From an uncultured Flavobacteriales bacterium (GTDB lineage: Bacteria > Bacteroidota > Bacteroidia > Flavobacteriales > BACL11), in assembly GCA_913063045.1 (NCBI GenBank), contig CAJXYM010000001.1, positions 1-64,000 of the forward strand: a stretch of DNA of 64,000 bases, given 5' to 3'. Made by a program: the position numbers and the translations under genes. Of the stretch, positions 18,661-28,528 are shown piece by piece. The notes beneath the pieces were generated by a model. That model was given only the letters and a program-made list of their open reading frames with translations. It was not told where the DNA came from and did no database searches. Every line of letters begins with the position of its first letter. Position 1 is the stretch's first letter.

Positions 18661-19250
18661 AGAATACTTACTGTAATTATAAAAAAACCGAGAGTAAACC
18701 CTGAATAAACCTGAGCTCTATCATGAGCAAGTTCTTCAAGTCTGGCATAACCTAAAAATCCAGAGGCTAGAACGCCGTAAATTACAACTTTAAGCATTCC
18801 TCCGTAAATAAAATTTAGAGCTATAAATGTCCCTATAGCCCCTCCCATAGCAAGCATGTGCAAACTAATTTTCCATTTTACACTTATTATACAGGATATT
18901 ATTTGAATACATATTGTCCCTAAATATATTTTTTTTAAAACAGGTGAATAAAAGAGTAAGTCTTTTAGAATTATATATCCAATTACTAGCCATGCTATAG
19001 TACTAATTAAGACCAATACTCTTTCTTCTAAATGGTTAAGATTAATGTTTTTTACCTTTCCAATTAATATAAAAAAAGATACATTTATTAATGGTAGTAG
19101 TACAGTAAATAAACTTAATATAATAAGTACACTACCTATTTGGCTTTGAAGAATTAATGTGTTAGGTAATTTTAGAATACTAATATATATCGTTGCTATT
19201 GGAATAAAAATAGGATGCAGTATTATTGAAAGGAATTTCGAAGCTTTCAT
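18651..19250 (-). CDS. PAP2-like integral membrane protein
   Basis: A 199-residue inner-membrane protein with about six hydrophobic helices. It carries a recognisable but altered phosphatase PAP2 signature. The third motif reads A-R170-LEELA-H176-DRA-Q180-VYSG, matching SRx5Hx3Dx3G except that the usual aspartate is glutamine. A KISLH stretch with H131 lies where the PSGH motif would be. The arginine and nucleophilic-site histidine spacing is kept, so a lipid phosphatase/phosphotransferase ancestry is likely, but present activity is uncertain. It is the last gene of the dxs-asnS-rpoN run and overlaps rpoN by 4 bp (ATGA), implying cotranscription. Otherwise it would be called a hypothetical membrane protein. 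Confidence 0.68.
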   Translation of the reverse strand: MKASKFLSIILHPIFIPIATIYISILKLPNTLILQSQIGSVLIILSLFTVLLPLINVSFFILIGKVKNINLNHLEERVLVLISTIAWLVIGYIILKDLLFYSPVLKKIYLGTICIQIISCIISVKWKISLHMLAMGGAIGTFIALNFIYGGMLKVVIYGVLASGFLGYARLEELAHDRAQVYSGFTLGFFIITVSILYL

Positions 19251-20575
19251 ATTACTTTTCTTCTTAATCTTGCAGTAGGAATTGATAACGACTCTCGATA
19301 TTTAGATACTGTTCTTCTAGCAATTGAGTATTCATTTTTTTCTAATATTTCACATATCTTCTCATCAGTATATGGGCTTGCCTTATCTTCTTCTTTAATA
19401 ATTTCCTTTAAACTTTCTTTTATTTCTTTGGTAGATATTCTGTCACCGTTTTTTTTAGTGTATGCCTCTGAGAAGAGTTCTTTTAGTAAAAAAACTCCAA
19501 ATGATGTTTCAACAAATTTACTATTTGTCACTCGAGAGATTGTTGAAATATCCATTTTTACTATACTTGCTATATCAGCTAGTTTCATTGGAGTAAGATC
19601 TTTTTCGGTTCCAGAAAAAAAATATTTTTCTTGTTTTTTAACAATACTGGTCATTACATTTAACAATGTATCTTGTCTTTTTATTAAAGAGTTCGTAAAG
19701 TGTTTAGCTTGTTCAATTTTTTGATTTAGAAATTTTTTAGTTTCTTCATCATTTGTTTCATTAAGTAGTTTATTGTAGAATTGGTTAATTCCTACTTTTT
19801 TTTGAAATTGATTATTTACTGTTATAATTAGTTGATTGTTTTCATCTCTTACATAAAAGTCAGGAGAAATATAGTTAATTATTTCATCCTCTTTATTAAA
19901 ACCTACAGCAGGTAAAGGGTTAAGTTTTTCTACATCATTATAAATCTCATTTAGAGTTACTTTATTGATATTTAGGTCTCGAATAATTTTTTCAAAATTT
20001 TTATTGCTAAACTCACTATAGTGACTATTTAGGATTTCAATAGTTCTTTCTTTATGTTTATTTTTTTTTCTTTGCACCTGTAATATAAGGGAATCTTTAA
20101 TACTAAAACACCCAACCCCTGAAGGTTCCATTTTTTTAATTAGATCGATAACAAATCTTACTTCTTTTTCTGTAACAGTTTTATCAGAAATTATTAGATA
20201 ATCATCTATTAAAGAGCTAATATTTCTTTTTATTAATCCATTCTCTTCGATACTATCAATAACAAAGGATATTAAATCCCGTTGTGACTTGTTAATGTTT
20301 AACCCTATGATTTGTGATTTTAAAAATAGATATAATGAAGGGGTGCTCTCGTTAGAGTAATTACTAAAGTCTTGTTCTTTGGTTTTTTGCTTTGTTGTAT
20401 ATTGATATTGCTGACCCTCATTTTCATCTAATTCTTCTAAGGCAGGGTTTTCTTCTAGTTCCTTTTCAATTTTCTCATCTATTAACGATAAAGGTGTTTG
20501 CAGTAAATTTAGGAACTGAATTTGCTGAGGACTTAGTTGAGCCTTTAAACTTAATTTCTGATTAAGTTTTTGCAT
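19247..20575 (-). CDS. rpoN: RNA polymerase sigma-54 factor
   Basis: Alternative sigma factor of 442 residues that directs RNA polymerase to -24/-12 promoters and requires AAA+ enhancer-binding activators. Region I is the glutamine/leucine-rich start (NQKLSLKAQLSPQQIQFLNLLQTPL) that interacts with activators. The core-binding region follows after an acidic linker. The C-terminal RpoN box ARRTVSKYRE (419-428) differs from the consensus ARRTVAKYRE by one residue. It starts 2 bp after asnS and overlaps the next gene by 4 bp, so it is in an operon with dxs and asnS. No -24/-12 promoter or enhancer-binding protein was recognised in the window. Confidence 0.96.
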   Translation of the reverse strand: MQKLNQKLSLKAQLSPQQIQFLNLLQTPLSLIDEKIEKELEENPALEELDENEGQQYQYTTKQKTKEQDFSNYSNESTPSLYLFLKSQIIGLNINKSQRDLISFVIDSIEENGLIKRNISSLIDDYLIISDKTVTEKEVRFVIDLIKKMEPSGVGCFSIKDSLILQVQRKKNKHKERTIEILNSHYSEFSNKNFEKIIRDLNINKVTLNEIYNDVEKLNPLPAVGFNKEDEIINYISPDFYVRDENNQLIITVNNQFQKKVGINQFYNKLLNETNDEETKKFLNQKIEQAKHFTNSLIKRQDTLLNVMTSIVKKQEKYFFSGTEKDLTPMKLADIASIVKMDISTISRVTNSKFVETSFGVFLLKELFSEAYTKKNGDRISTKEIKESLKEIIKEEDKASPYTDEKICEILEKNEYSIARRTVSKYRESLSIPTARLRRKVI

Positions 20576-20577
20576 TT

Positions 20578-22020
20578 TTAGAATTCAGCATTTTGTGGAG
20601 TCCTTGGAAAAGGAATAACATCTCTTATGTTTTTCATACCTGTTACGAACATTATTAATCTTTCAAAACCCAAACCAAAACCACTATGGATACACGTTCC
20701 AAACTTTCTTGTTTCTAGATACCACCATAATTCTTTTTTATCTACATCTAGTTCATTCATCCTATCACTAAGCATATCGTACCTCTCTTCTCTTTGTGAT
20801 CCTCCAATAATTTCCCCAATTGAAGGAAAAAGAACATCCATTGCTCTTACTGTTTTTTTATCTTCATTCATTCTCATATAAAAGGCCTTTATTTCTTTAG
20901 GATAATCTGTGATTATTACAGGTTTCTTAAACTTTTTTTCAACTAAATATCTTTCATGTTCAGACTGTAGATCTGCTCCAAATCCTTCTATTAAATATTC
21001 AAATTTCTTTTTCTTATTAGGTTTTGAGTTTCTTAAAATATTTATGGCTTCAGTATATGTTAATCTCTCAAAATCATTTTTAACTACAAATTCTAGCCTT
21101 TCAATTAACCCTAGCTCTGATCTCTCTTCTTTTTTTAATTTGTCTTCTTCATTTTTGAGCCTTACATTTAGAAAGTTCAAGTCCTCCTTGCAATTTTCCA
21201 AACAGTAATTTATACAAGATTTTAGGAATTCTTCTGCCATATCCATATTCATTTCTAGATCAGCAAACGCCATTTCAGGCTCAATCATCCAAAATTCAGA
21301 AAGATGCCTTGATGTGTTAGATTTTTCTGCTCTAAATGTTGGGCCAAAAGTATAGACTTTTCCCAGCCCCATTGCGCCAAGTTCAGCCTCTAGTTGACCA
21401 GAAACTGTTAGATTAGTTTGTTTTCCAAAGAAGTCTTTTGAGAAGTCAATATTTAAATCGTCTTTTTTAGGTATGTTGCTCAGATCTAATGAGGTTACTT
21501 TAAACATTTCTCCTGCTCCTTCTGCATCAGCTCCCGTAATTATTGGAGTATGCATATTAAAAAACCCTTTTTCATTAAAAAATTTATGAACAGCAAAAGT
21601 TAATGCGTGTCTAATTCTAAATACTGCTGAAAATGTATTTGTTCTAAACCTTAAATGAGCCTTTTCTCTTAGAAACTCTAAGCTGTGTTTTTTTGGTTGC
21701 AACGGGTATTCGTCCGCGTCAGCTTCTCCAAGAATTATTATTTTTTCAGCAAGAATTTCTAGGCTTTGTTCAGACCCTTGCGAGTTTTTTAGAATTCCCT
21801 CTATATTCAAACATGCTCCCGTATTAATTTTTTTCAATATTTCCTCACTAATACTTTTAGATTCCGCTACAATTTGCAAGTTTAGTATAGTTGAGCCATC
21901 ATTTACTGATATAAACGATACATTTTTACTACCTCTTTTATTTCTGACCCATCCATTTACTGATATTATTTGATCAATTTTTGGGTTTTTTATAATATCT
22001 TTTATACTGTTTTTTTGCAT
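20578..22020 (-). CDS. asnS: Asparaginyl-tRNA synthetase
   Basis: Class IIb aminoacyl-tRNA synthetase of 480 residues that charges tRNA(Asn) with asparagine. An N-terminal OB-fold anticodon-binding domain (about 15-105, [22 protein letters not shown]) precedes the class II catalytic core. Motif 2 ([28 protein letters not shown] region, about 225-255) and motif 3 ([29 protein letters not shown], near the end) are well conserved. AsnRS rather than AspRS is indicated by the RTPQNAEF ending and the [11 protein letters not shown] motif. It sits 16 bp after dxs and 2 bp before rpoN on the minus strand, in one apparent transcription unit. Confidence 0.96.
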   Translation of the reverse strand: MQKNSIKDIIKNPKIDQIISVNGWVRNKRGSKNVSFISVNDGSTILNLQIVAESKSISEEILKKINTGACLNIEGILKNSQGSEQSLEILAEKIIILGEADADEYPLQPKKHSLEFLREKAHLRFRTNTFSAVFRIRHALTFAVHKFFNEKGFFNMHTPIITGADAEGAGEMFKVTSLDLSNIPKKDDLNIDFSKDFFGKQTNLTVSGQLEAELGAMGLGKVYTFGPTFRAEKSNTSRHLSEFWMIEPEMAFADLEMNMDMAEEFLKSCINYCLENCKEDLNFLNVRLKNEEDKLKKEERSELGLIERLEFVVKNDFERLTYTEAINILRNSKPNKKKKFEYLIEGFGADLQSEHERYLVEKKFKKPVIITDYPKEIKAFYMRMNEDKKTVRAMDVLFPSIGEIIGGSQREERYDMLSDRMNELDVDKKELWWYLETRKFGTCIHSGFGLGFERLIMFVTGMKNIRDVIPFPRTPQNAEF

Positions 22021-22036
22021 GCTTTTATTACTTTTC

Positions 22037-23968
22037 TTATCCTACTTGTGAAATATCTTTGTCATTAAAAAGATTAATAACAGCTTCAGTTATTGATTTA
22101 GCGTCTATATTACAATCTTTGTATAATTCTTGCTGAGTTCCGTGGTGAATAAAACTATCTTCAATACCTAATCTTTTAACCTGTGAAGCATAGCCATTAT
22201 CACACATAAACTCTAAAATGGAACTCCCAAACCCTCCTTGTAAACAGCCATCTTCAATTGTAATAATCTTTTTGAATTTTTTAAATATTTTATGTAGTTG
22301 TTCTTCATCTAATGGTTTTACAAAAATCATATTCCAATGTTCAATGCTAATTCCTTTTTTCTTTAATTCTTTTTGAGATTCTATTACATAGTTTCCTTGA
22401 TGACCTATTGACAAAATAGCTATATCATCTCCTTTATTTATCAACTCTGATTTCCCAATCTTAATTTCTCCATAGCTGTTTTTCCATTTCACTTGAACAC
22501 CTTTTCCTCTTGGATATCTAATTGCAAACGGCCCTGTGTTTTTGTTTTGAGCTGTAAACATTAGATCTCTTAGGTTTTGTTCATTCATAGGTGCTGATAC
22601 AATAATATTTGGAATACATCTGAGGTAGGCAATATCAAACACCCCATGATGAGTTGCTCCATCAGCACCAACCAATCCACCTCTGTCTAAACAGAATACT
22701 ACATGAAGGTTCTGAATCGCTACATCATGAATAACTTGATCATACGCTCGTTGTAGAAACGTTGAGTAGATATTACAAAAAGGAATGATTCCTTGCGTCG
22801 CTAGTCCTGCTGAAAATGTAACAGCATGTTGTTCAGCAATTCCAACATCATAAGTTCTCTTTGGGAATACTTTCATCATTTTGTTAAGAGAACTTCCGCT
22901 TAGCATCGCAGGTGTAACTGCAGCTATATTCTTGTTTTTTTCTGCTAATTCAATAATTGTTTCTCCAAAAACATCCTGATACTTTGGAGGAGAGACTGTT
23001 TTTTTAATCTTTGCAAATTCTCCTGTTTCTTTATTAAAAATTCCTGGTGCGTGCCATTTTGTTGAGTCTCCTTTTTCTGCATGCTCATATCCTTTTCCTT
23101 TCTCTGTTACACAGTGAAGTATCTTTGGTCCTGGAATTTCCTTTAGATCTTTTAAAACCTGAACTAAATGCTCTGTATCATGTCCATCTATAGGTCCAAA
23201 ATATCTGAAATTTAAAGATTCAAAATAGTTGCTATCACCTAAAATTGTTGTTTTGATAGCTCCTTCTATTTTTTTTGCTATTGCTTGTGCATTAGGACCA
23301 AATTTACTAATCTTCCCGAGTATTTTCCATAATTTATTTCTTGCTCTATTATATGTTTTAGATGTTGAAATATCTGTTAGATATTGTTTTAATGCACCTA
23401 CCGCTGGGTCAATTGACATGCAGTTATCATTAAGTATAACTAATAAATTTGTATTCTCTACACCAGCATGGTTTAGCCCTTCAAAGGCAAGTCCCGCAGT
23501 CATTGCTCCATCACCAATAACTGCTATATGCTGTTGGTCAGGATTTTTTGCTCCCAATGACATTCCTAAAGCTGCAGAAATTGATGTAGATGAATGCCCA
23601 ACACCAAACGTGTCATATACGCTCTCGCTTCTTTTCGGAAAACCACTTAACCCTTTATAAATTCTGTTTGTGTGAAAATTATCCTTTCTTCCCGTTAATA
23701 TTTTATGTCCATATGCTTGATGCCCAACATCCCAGACAAGCTGATCCTCTGGAGTATTAAAAACATAGTGGATAGCAATTGTTAATTCAACTACACCAAG
23801 GCTTGCCCCAAAGTGTCCTCCTTTTTCTGACACAATTTGTATAATATAATCTCTTAATTCGGTACTTAAAGTATTTAGGTCCTGTGTAGTTAGTTTTCTT
23901 AAATCAGCAGGGGAGTTTATACCTTTTAGAACCTTACCTTGATTGTATTTATTTTCTGTATTCTGCAT
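22037..23968 (-). CDS. dxs: 1-Deoxy-D-xylulose-5-phosphate synthase
   Basis: Thiamine diphosphate enzyme of 643 residues condensing pyruvate and glyceraldehyde 3-phosphate to DXP, the first step of the MEP isoprenoid pathway. Visible features are the N-terminal [15 protein letters not shown], the ThDP/Mg motif [18 protein letters not shown] (about 151-168), and the second-domain [12 protein letters not shown] with catalytic Glu. The substrate-loop motif [16 protein letters not shown] and the C-terminal transketolase domain follow. The length is normal. It is first in a minus-strand run with asnS, rpoN and a PAP2-like gene. The polyprenyl synthase at the right edge of the window consumes products of this pathway. 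Confidence 0.97.
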   Translation of the reverse strand: MQNTENKYNQGKVLKGINSPADLRKLTTQDLNTLSTELRDYIIQIVSEKGGHFGASLGVVELTIAIHYVFNTPEDQLVWDVGHQAYGHKILTGRKDNFHTNRIYKGLSGFPKRSESVYDTFGVGHSSTSISAALGMSLGAKNPDQQHIAVIGDGAMTAGLAFEGLNHAGVENTNLLVILNDNCMSIDPAVGALKQYLTDISTSKTYNRARNKLWKILGKISKFGPNAQAIAKKIEGAIKTTILGDSNYFESLNFRYFGPIDGHDTEHLVQVLKDLKEIPGPKILHCVTEKGKGYEHAEKGDSTKWHAPGIFNKETGEFAKIKKTVSPPKYQDVFGETIIELAEKNKNIAAVTPAMLSGSSLNKMMKVFPKRTYDVGIAEQHAVTFSAGLATQGIIPFCNIYSTFLQRAYDQVIHDVAIQNLHVVFCLDRGGLVGADGATHHGVFDIAYLRCIPNIIVSAPMNEQNLRDLMFTAQNKNTGPFAIRYPRGKGVQVKWKNSYGEIKIGKSELINKGDDIAILSIGHQGNYVIESQKELKKKGISIEHWNMIFVKPLDEEQLHKIFKKFKKIITIEDGCLQGGFGSSILEFMCDNGYASQVKRLGIEDSFIHHGTQQELYKDCNIDAKSITEAVINLFNDKDISQVG

Positions 23969-23975
23969 TTCTTTT

Positions 23976-23983
23976 CAAAGATA
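23976..23983 (-). promoter_or_regulatory. -7 promoter element of the dxs-asnS-rpoN operon
   Basis: On the minus strand this reads TATCTTTG, an exact TAnnTTTG match, only 7 bp before the dxs ATG (23966-23968). The transcript would have almost no 5' leader. No TTG is seen at -33. Confidence 0.5.
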
Positions 23984-24022
23984 CGTTATCTTTTAATTTT
24001 ATTAAATATATGTAATATAAAT

Positions 24023-25354
24023 TTATGGAGTTATAATTGTACCTGAAATTCTATATAGATTGAGTTCTGCTAACCTTGTTACATAGATGCTTTCGTTTAA
24101 TTTGTTTTTTGCTCTTTTTAAATCAACTTGAGCGAGTCTAAAATCATTTTTACTTAGCTGTCCTTGATAAAATAATATTCTGGATTTAGAAAATAATTTT
24201 TCTGCTGTTACTATATTTCTATTTTCCATTCTAATTAAATTTAAATTTTTATCATATTCATTAAAAGTGTTTTTTAAGTCTTTAATTATTTCTTTTTCTA
24301 CCGCCTCTAGTTTAAGTTTATTTGATTCAATCTCTATCTGTAGATTCTGTAAACTTCGTCTTTTTCTCATTCCGTCAAATAGATCAAATGAAAAATTTAA
24401 ATAGCCTGTAAGACCTAAATTAGTTTGGTCTAATATTAAGCTTGTGTTACTTTGATTATTACTATATCCGTACTGCCCTTTTAAGCTAATTATTGGCATA
24501 AGCTTACCTTTGTCAATACTTTTATTAGTTTTAGCTAAACCTATCATGTATTGTTGTAATATGATATTATTATTATTTAATAGTGTTTTTTGTTTGAGTT
24601 TTTGATAATTTAATTGTTTATTAATCTTAACATCCCCACATACATTAAATTCTGTTTCTATTTCTCTATTTAGTAGTTTGTTCAGAATATTTTTAGAATT
24701 ATTTAACTCTAAAGCTGTGTTTATTAGATTTATACTATCATTATTTAAATCTACTTCCGCGCTTAATAGGTCTAAACTAGAAGCGTTACCAAACTCATTC
24801 TGTACAACTATTCTGTTATATCTTTCTTTCGAAACTTTTAATACCTTTAGGTTTAGATTATACAGCTGTTGATAGTATGCAATATCATAATATTGCTTTG
24901 CGCTATTTATTAAAGCCTGCTCTATTTGTATTTGAAGTTGTGTAGACTTAAAATCGTTTTGTTGATTAAGTCTTTTAAGTGTATTGATTGCCCCAAAACC
25001 CTTAAATAAATTGTAGCTGAATTCAATTGCGCCATTTATATTTTTTGACTCTGAATTAGCACCTTCAATTCCTGAGAAGTTATCAGATGCGAAATCGATA
25101 CTTGATTCTCCTCTATTAAAAGAGCTTGTTCCTATTAGCTGAATTTTTGGCAATAGACCAGCACTACCCATATTAGCCTGTTTTTTTGCTTGCTTAAGTT
25201 GGTTAGTGTGTATTTTAATATCAAGATTCTCTTTTAAAGTTATAGAAAAAACTTCTTTTAGAGAAAGAGAATCTTGACTGTACACTGGTTTAAAGAAAGT
25301 TATTGCAAGTACAATAAACAATACGTTGATTTTTTTATAATTATAAATTTTCAT
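24023..25354 (-). CDS. TolC family outer-membrane efflux protein
   Basis: A 443-residue outer-membrane channel protein: signal peptide (about 1-26, ending PVYSQ) and two repeated long helical coiled-coil segments with intervening strands. These are seen in SLSLKEVFSITLKENLDIKIHTNQLKQAKKQ at the start of repeat 1 and KNTFNEYDKNLNLIRMENRNIVTAEKLFSKSR in repeat 2. It should form the trimeric outer-membrane tunnel of the RND pump encoded just upstream, whose gene it overlaps by 14 bp. It is the third gene of the operon adaptor, pump, channel. Confidence 0.92.
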   Translation of the reverse strand: MKIYNYKKINVLFIVLAITFFKPVYSQDSLSLKEVFSITLKENLDIKIHTNQLKQAKKQANMGSAGLLPKIQLIGTSSFNRGESSIDFASDNFSGIEGANSESKNINGAIEFSYNLFKGFGAINTLKRLNQQNDFKSTQLQIQIEQALINSAKQYYDIAYYQQLYNLNLKVLKVSKERYNRIVVQNEFGNASSLDLLSAEVDLNNDSINLINTALELNNSKNILNKLLNREIETEFNVCGDVKINKQLNYQKLKQKTLLNNNNIILQQYMIGLAKTNKSIDKGKLMPIISLKGQYGYSNNQSNTSLILDQTNLGLTGYLNFSFDLFDGMRKRRSLQNLQIEIESNKLKLEAVEKEIIKDLKNTFNEYDKNLNLIRMENRNIVTAEKLFSKSRILFYQGQLSKNDFRLAQVDLKRAKNKLNESIYVTRLAELNLYRISGTIITP

Positions 25355-28300
25355 ATTCCATCTCCTTTATTGAAGGCTCTCTATCTTCCTCATTTAATTT
25401 TTTTCCAGTAAAAATCCACTCTTTTGTGTATCTTATTTGATTTATAATCTTTAATAACGCGGGCAAGAAAATTAATGTTAGTAGTGTTGCCATAATTAGC
25501 CCATAAGCAATTGCTATTGCCATTGGGATTAAAAACTGAGCCTGTAATTGTTTTTCAAATATCAATGGAGCTAATCCGGCTATTGTTGTAACTGATGTTA
25601 AGAGAATAGGCCTAAATCTAGACATTCCAGTTGTTACTAGTGCATCATTAAACAGCATTCCGCTTTTTAAATTATTATTAAACTTACTTATAAAAACCAA
25701 AGAATCATTAACTAGAATACCTATCAGCGCTATCATACCAAAATATGAAAACATTGAAAGTTGAAAATCATGTATAAAATGACCCCAACCAACCCCAATA
25801 AATCCAAAAGGTATTAATGTAAAAACTGCAAATGTTTGCAGAAAACTTCTAAAAGTAAAGAGTATAATTGTTAACATCAAAATTAAAACTATTGGGCCTG
25901 AAAATTTTAATGAATTCCCAGTTTCAGCTTGTGATCTTATCTGGCCTTCAATAGAGTGTTTGATTGATGGGTATATTGGTTTAATACTAGTATTTATAAA
26001 CTCTTCTAATTCTTTAGTGATTGTAATTGGATTATCTATGTTAGGATTGAGCAGATCAGCATCTATTTGAATTGACTTCTTACCATAAAGGTGATTAATA
26101 CTTATTAAGCCACGTTTAATACTTATCTCTGCCAAATCACTAACTAAATAACTATTTCCTAATAGTTTTATTCTCATTTTTTCTAGATCATAAATTGAGT
26201 TTCTATCTTCTTGCGAATATCTTATCCAGATCTTCACTTCATCTGTACCTACTTGCAATCGTTGAGATTCTAAACCATAAAATCCTTTTCGAATTTCATT
26301 TAGAATATCTGATGTAGATAGCCCCATTTGATATGCTTTATTTTTCAGAGTTAATTGAATTTCTTTAAGTCCTTTCTGGTCACTTCCTTGAATGTTTTTC
26401 ATTACATCCAATTTTCTCATTTGTTCCTTTAGAATAATTACAGCATTATTTAACTCTTTACTATCCTCAGAGTATAGTGCAATACTGATTGCCTTACCAA
26501 AAGAGCTTGCCACATCAAAAGAAAGTGATTCTGTTCCAGGAATCTCACCAACAGCTTTTATAAGGTGATTTGTTATCTCAGAGGTTCCTATTTCTCTTTC
26601 TTCAGAGGGAAGAAGAATAATGTTTAAAGCTCCTTTTTCAGTGCCCTGAGCGCTAGCCTCAGCCCATTGGTCGCCTGCCTGAGTGTTACCAATTGTTTTT
26701 TCGATACCAACAAACAATGATTGCCCACTATTAAACTCTGCACTTAGTGTTTGATTTGACTCTAAAACTTTCTTTTCAATATAATTAATCCATTTAATAG
26801 TTTTTTCTTCAGAAGATCCTGCTTCAAACTTTAGATTAACTATAATATTATCTCCTTCAATATTTGGAAAAACAGTAGATTTAATTAACCCTGCATTCAT
26901 TGCGCTAATTGTTATTACTAATAAACATATAGAGATTAAAATAATTGTGAATGGTGCTTTTATTGCAAAATTTAATGATGGTAGGTAGTATTTTTCTTTA
27001 ATATTTTCTAAAAATTTAGCAGATTTAGTTGTTATTTTTTTAATTATATTATTTGAGCCTTTTCCTTTAAGTGCTTTAGAATGCGCAATATGAGCAGGTA
27101 AAATAAACGCTCCCTCAATTAATGAAAATATTAATGTGCCTATTACAACAAATCCCATTTCTGGAAAAAAATCACCAAGCATCCCGTCAAGCATAAAGAA
27201 TAATGAGAAAGCAACAATTGTTGTAAGAATAGCAGAAAACACTGCAGGAAGCACTTCCATTGTTCCATTAATAGCTGCATTGTATGGGTCTTCTCCTTTC
27301 TCATATCTCTGATAGATATTTTCAGCAATAACAATTCCGTCATCAACAAGTATTCCAATTACAATAATCATACCAAAAAGTGATATTACATTTAAAGTAA
27401 TCCCATAATAAGAAGCCAATATAAACATACCAGCAAAAGAAATAGGTATAGCTATAGCTACCCATCCTGCTAAGCTTGGGTGTAGGAATAATGTTAATAT
27501 GATTAAAACCAGAACAAAACCAACAATACCATTTTTTGTAAGTAGATTAATTCTCTGCTCTATTATTTGTGCATCATTTTTTATAATATCTGCTTTTATA
27601 TCTGTATTTATTAAATTGAAGTTTTTGACATATTCTAATGTTTTAGCAGCAATAATAGTAACATCCTCGCTATTTGTATTAAAGACTTCAATTACAACCC
27701 CTTTTTGATTATTGTAGAATTTTCTGTTTGCTTCATCCTTCCAAATTCTTTTTACGCTAGCAATATCTTTAATTCTAATTATCCTATTACCTATTTTCTT
27801 AATAATAATTTCCTGTATTGCCTTATAGCTGTAGTTTTTGTTATTACTTCTTATTTTATAATTTTCCCCACTTGTTTTTATTGTACCTCCAGTAATATCT
27901 ATATTTTCGCTTTTAATTGCATAATCAATATCACCAAATGATAGGTTAAACTTTTTAAGATCATTTTCTCTTACACTTATCTGAATTTCTTCTATAGGAT
28001 ACCCAGATATTTTAGTTTTTGATATGCCATCAAGACCTTTAAGATTGTCTTCAATTTCTTCTGCCACACGCTTTAATTCTCTAAGGTTGACATCCCCATA
28101 GATTGCAAAAGATATTGCAGACTTTAAATTCTCCATTAAAAAAATTGATGGAGATTCCATCTTATCGGGAAAGGAGTTAATTCTGTCAATTGCATTTTTT
28201 ATGTCTTGTAGAACATATTGATTATTGGCGTCATTCTCGATCTCTACTGTTACGTTACTTAAATTTTCTAATGATTTTGAAGTTACTCTTTTGATTCCTG

Positions 28301-28526
28301 TTATTCCGTCAAGATTATCTTCAATTTTAAGTGTAACCATCTGTTCAATTTCTTGAGGCGAAGATCCTGGATATACCGCCTGAATAGATATCATCTTTGA
28401 AGATCTTTCTGGGAAAAATGTTTTCCGTAAATTAAAAAGACCCATTGCCCCAAATACAATTATTAGTAGCATTATCACATTTGCTGCAATTGGATATTTA
28501 ATAAAATATGTAATTAAATCTCTCAT
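25341..28526 (-). CDS. RND family efflux transporter (AcrB/HAE-like permease)
   Basis: A 1061-residue inner-membrane proton-driven transporter with the duplicated RND architecture: TM1 near residues 12-30, periplasmic porter loop to about 330, TM2-TM6 (about 330-530), a second TM and large loop, and TM8-TM12 at about 875-1035. The TM4 motif GILVDDGIVIAENIY retains the paired aspartates used for proton relay. The GSSPQEIEQMVTLKIEDNLDGI opening is typical. The type (drug/hydrophobe, HAE) is favoured over heavy-metal HME because methionine pairs are not evident, but the substrate is unknown. It lies 2 bp after the adaptor gene and overlaps tolC by 14 bp. Confidence 0.93.
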   Translation of the reverse strand: MRDLITYFIKYPIAANVIMLLIIVFGAMGLFNLRKTFFPERSSKMISIQAVYPGSSPQEIEQMVTLKIEDNLDGITGIKRVTSKSLENLSNVTVEIENDANNQYVLQDIKNAIDRINSFPDKMESPSIFLMENLKSAISFAIYGDVNLRELKRVAEEIEDNLKGLDGISKTKISGYPIEEIQISVRENDLKKFNLSFGDIDYAIKSENIDITGGTIKTSGENYKIRSNNKNYSYKAIQEIIIKKIGNRIIRIKDIASVKRIWKDEANRKFYNNQKGVVIEVFNTNSEDVTIIAAKTLEYVKNFNLINTDIKADIIKNDAQIIEQRINLLTKNGIVGFVLVLIILTLFLHPSLAGWVAIAIPISFAGMFILASYYGITLNVISLFGMIIVIGILVDDGIVIAENIYQRYEKGEDPYNAAINGTMEVLPAVFSAILTTIVAFSLFFMLDGMLGDFFPEMGFVVIGTLIFSLIEGAFILPAHIAHSKALKGKGSNNIIKKITTKSAKFLENIKEKYYLPSLNFAIKAPFTIILISICLLVITISAMNAGLIKSTVFPNIEGDNIIVNLKFEAGSSEEKTIKWINYIEKKVLESNQTLSAEFNSGQSLFVGIEKTIGNTQAGDQWAEASAQGTEKGALNIILLPSEEREIGTSEITNHLIKAVGEIPGTESLSFDVASSFGKAISIALYSEDSKELNNAVIILKEQMRKLDVMKNIQGSDQKGLKEIQLTLKNKAYQMGLSTSDILNEIRKGFYGLESQRLQVGTDEVKIWIRYSQEDRNSIYDLEKMRIKLLGNSYLVSDLAEISIKRGLISINHLYGKKSIQIDADLLNPNIDNPITITKELEEFINTSIKPIYPSIKHSIEGQIRSQAETGNSLKFSGPIVLILMLTIILFTFRSFLQTFAVFTLIPFGFIGVGWGHFIHDFQLSMFSYFGMIALIGILVNDSLVFISKFNNNLKSGMLFNDALVTTGMSRFRPILLTSVTTIAGLAPLIFEKQLQAQFLIPMAIAIAYGLIMATLLTLIFLPALLKIINQIRYTKEWIFTGKKLNEEDREPSIKEMEYENL

Positions 28527-28528
28527 AC

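Noticed and set aside
23229-23660. A 143-aa plus-strand open frame
   Set aside because: It lies fully antisense to the conserved ThDP domain of dxs and matches no family.
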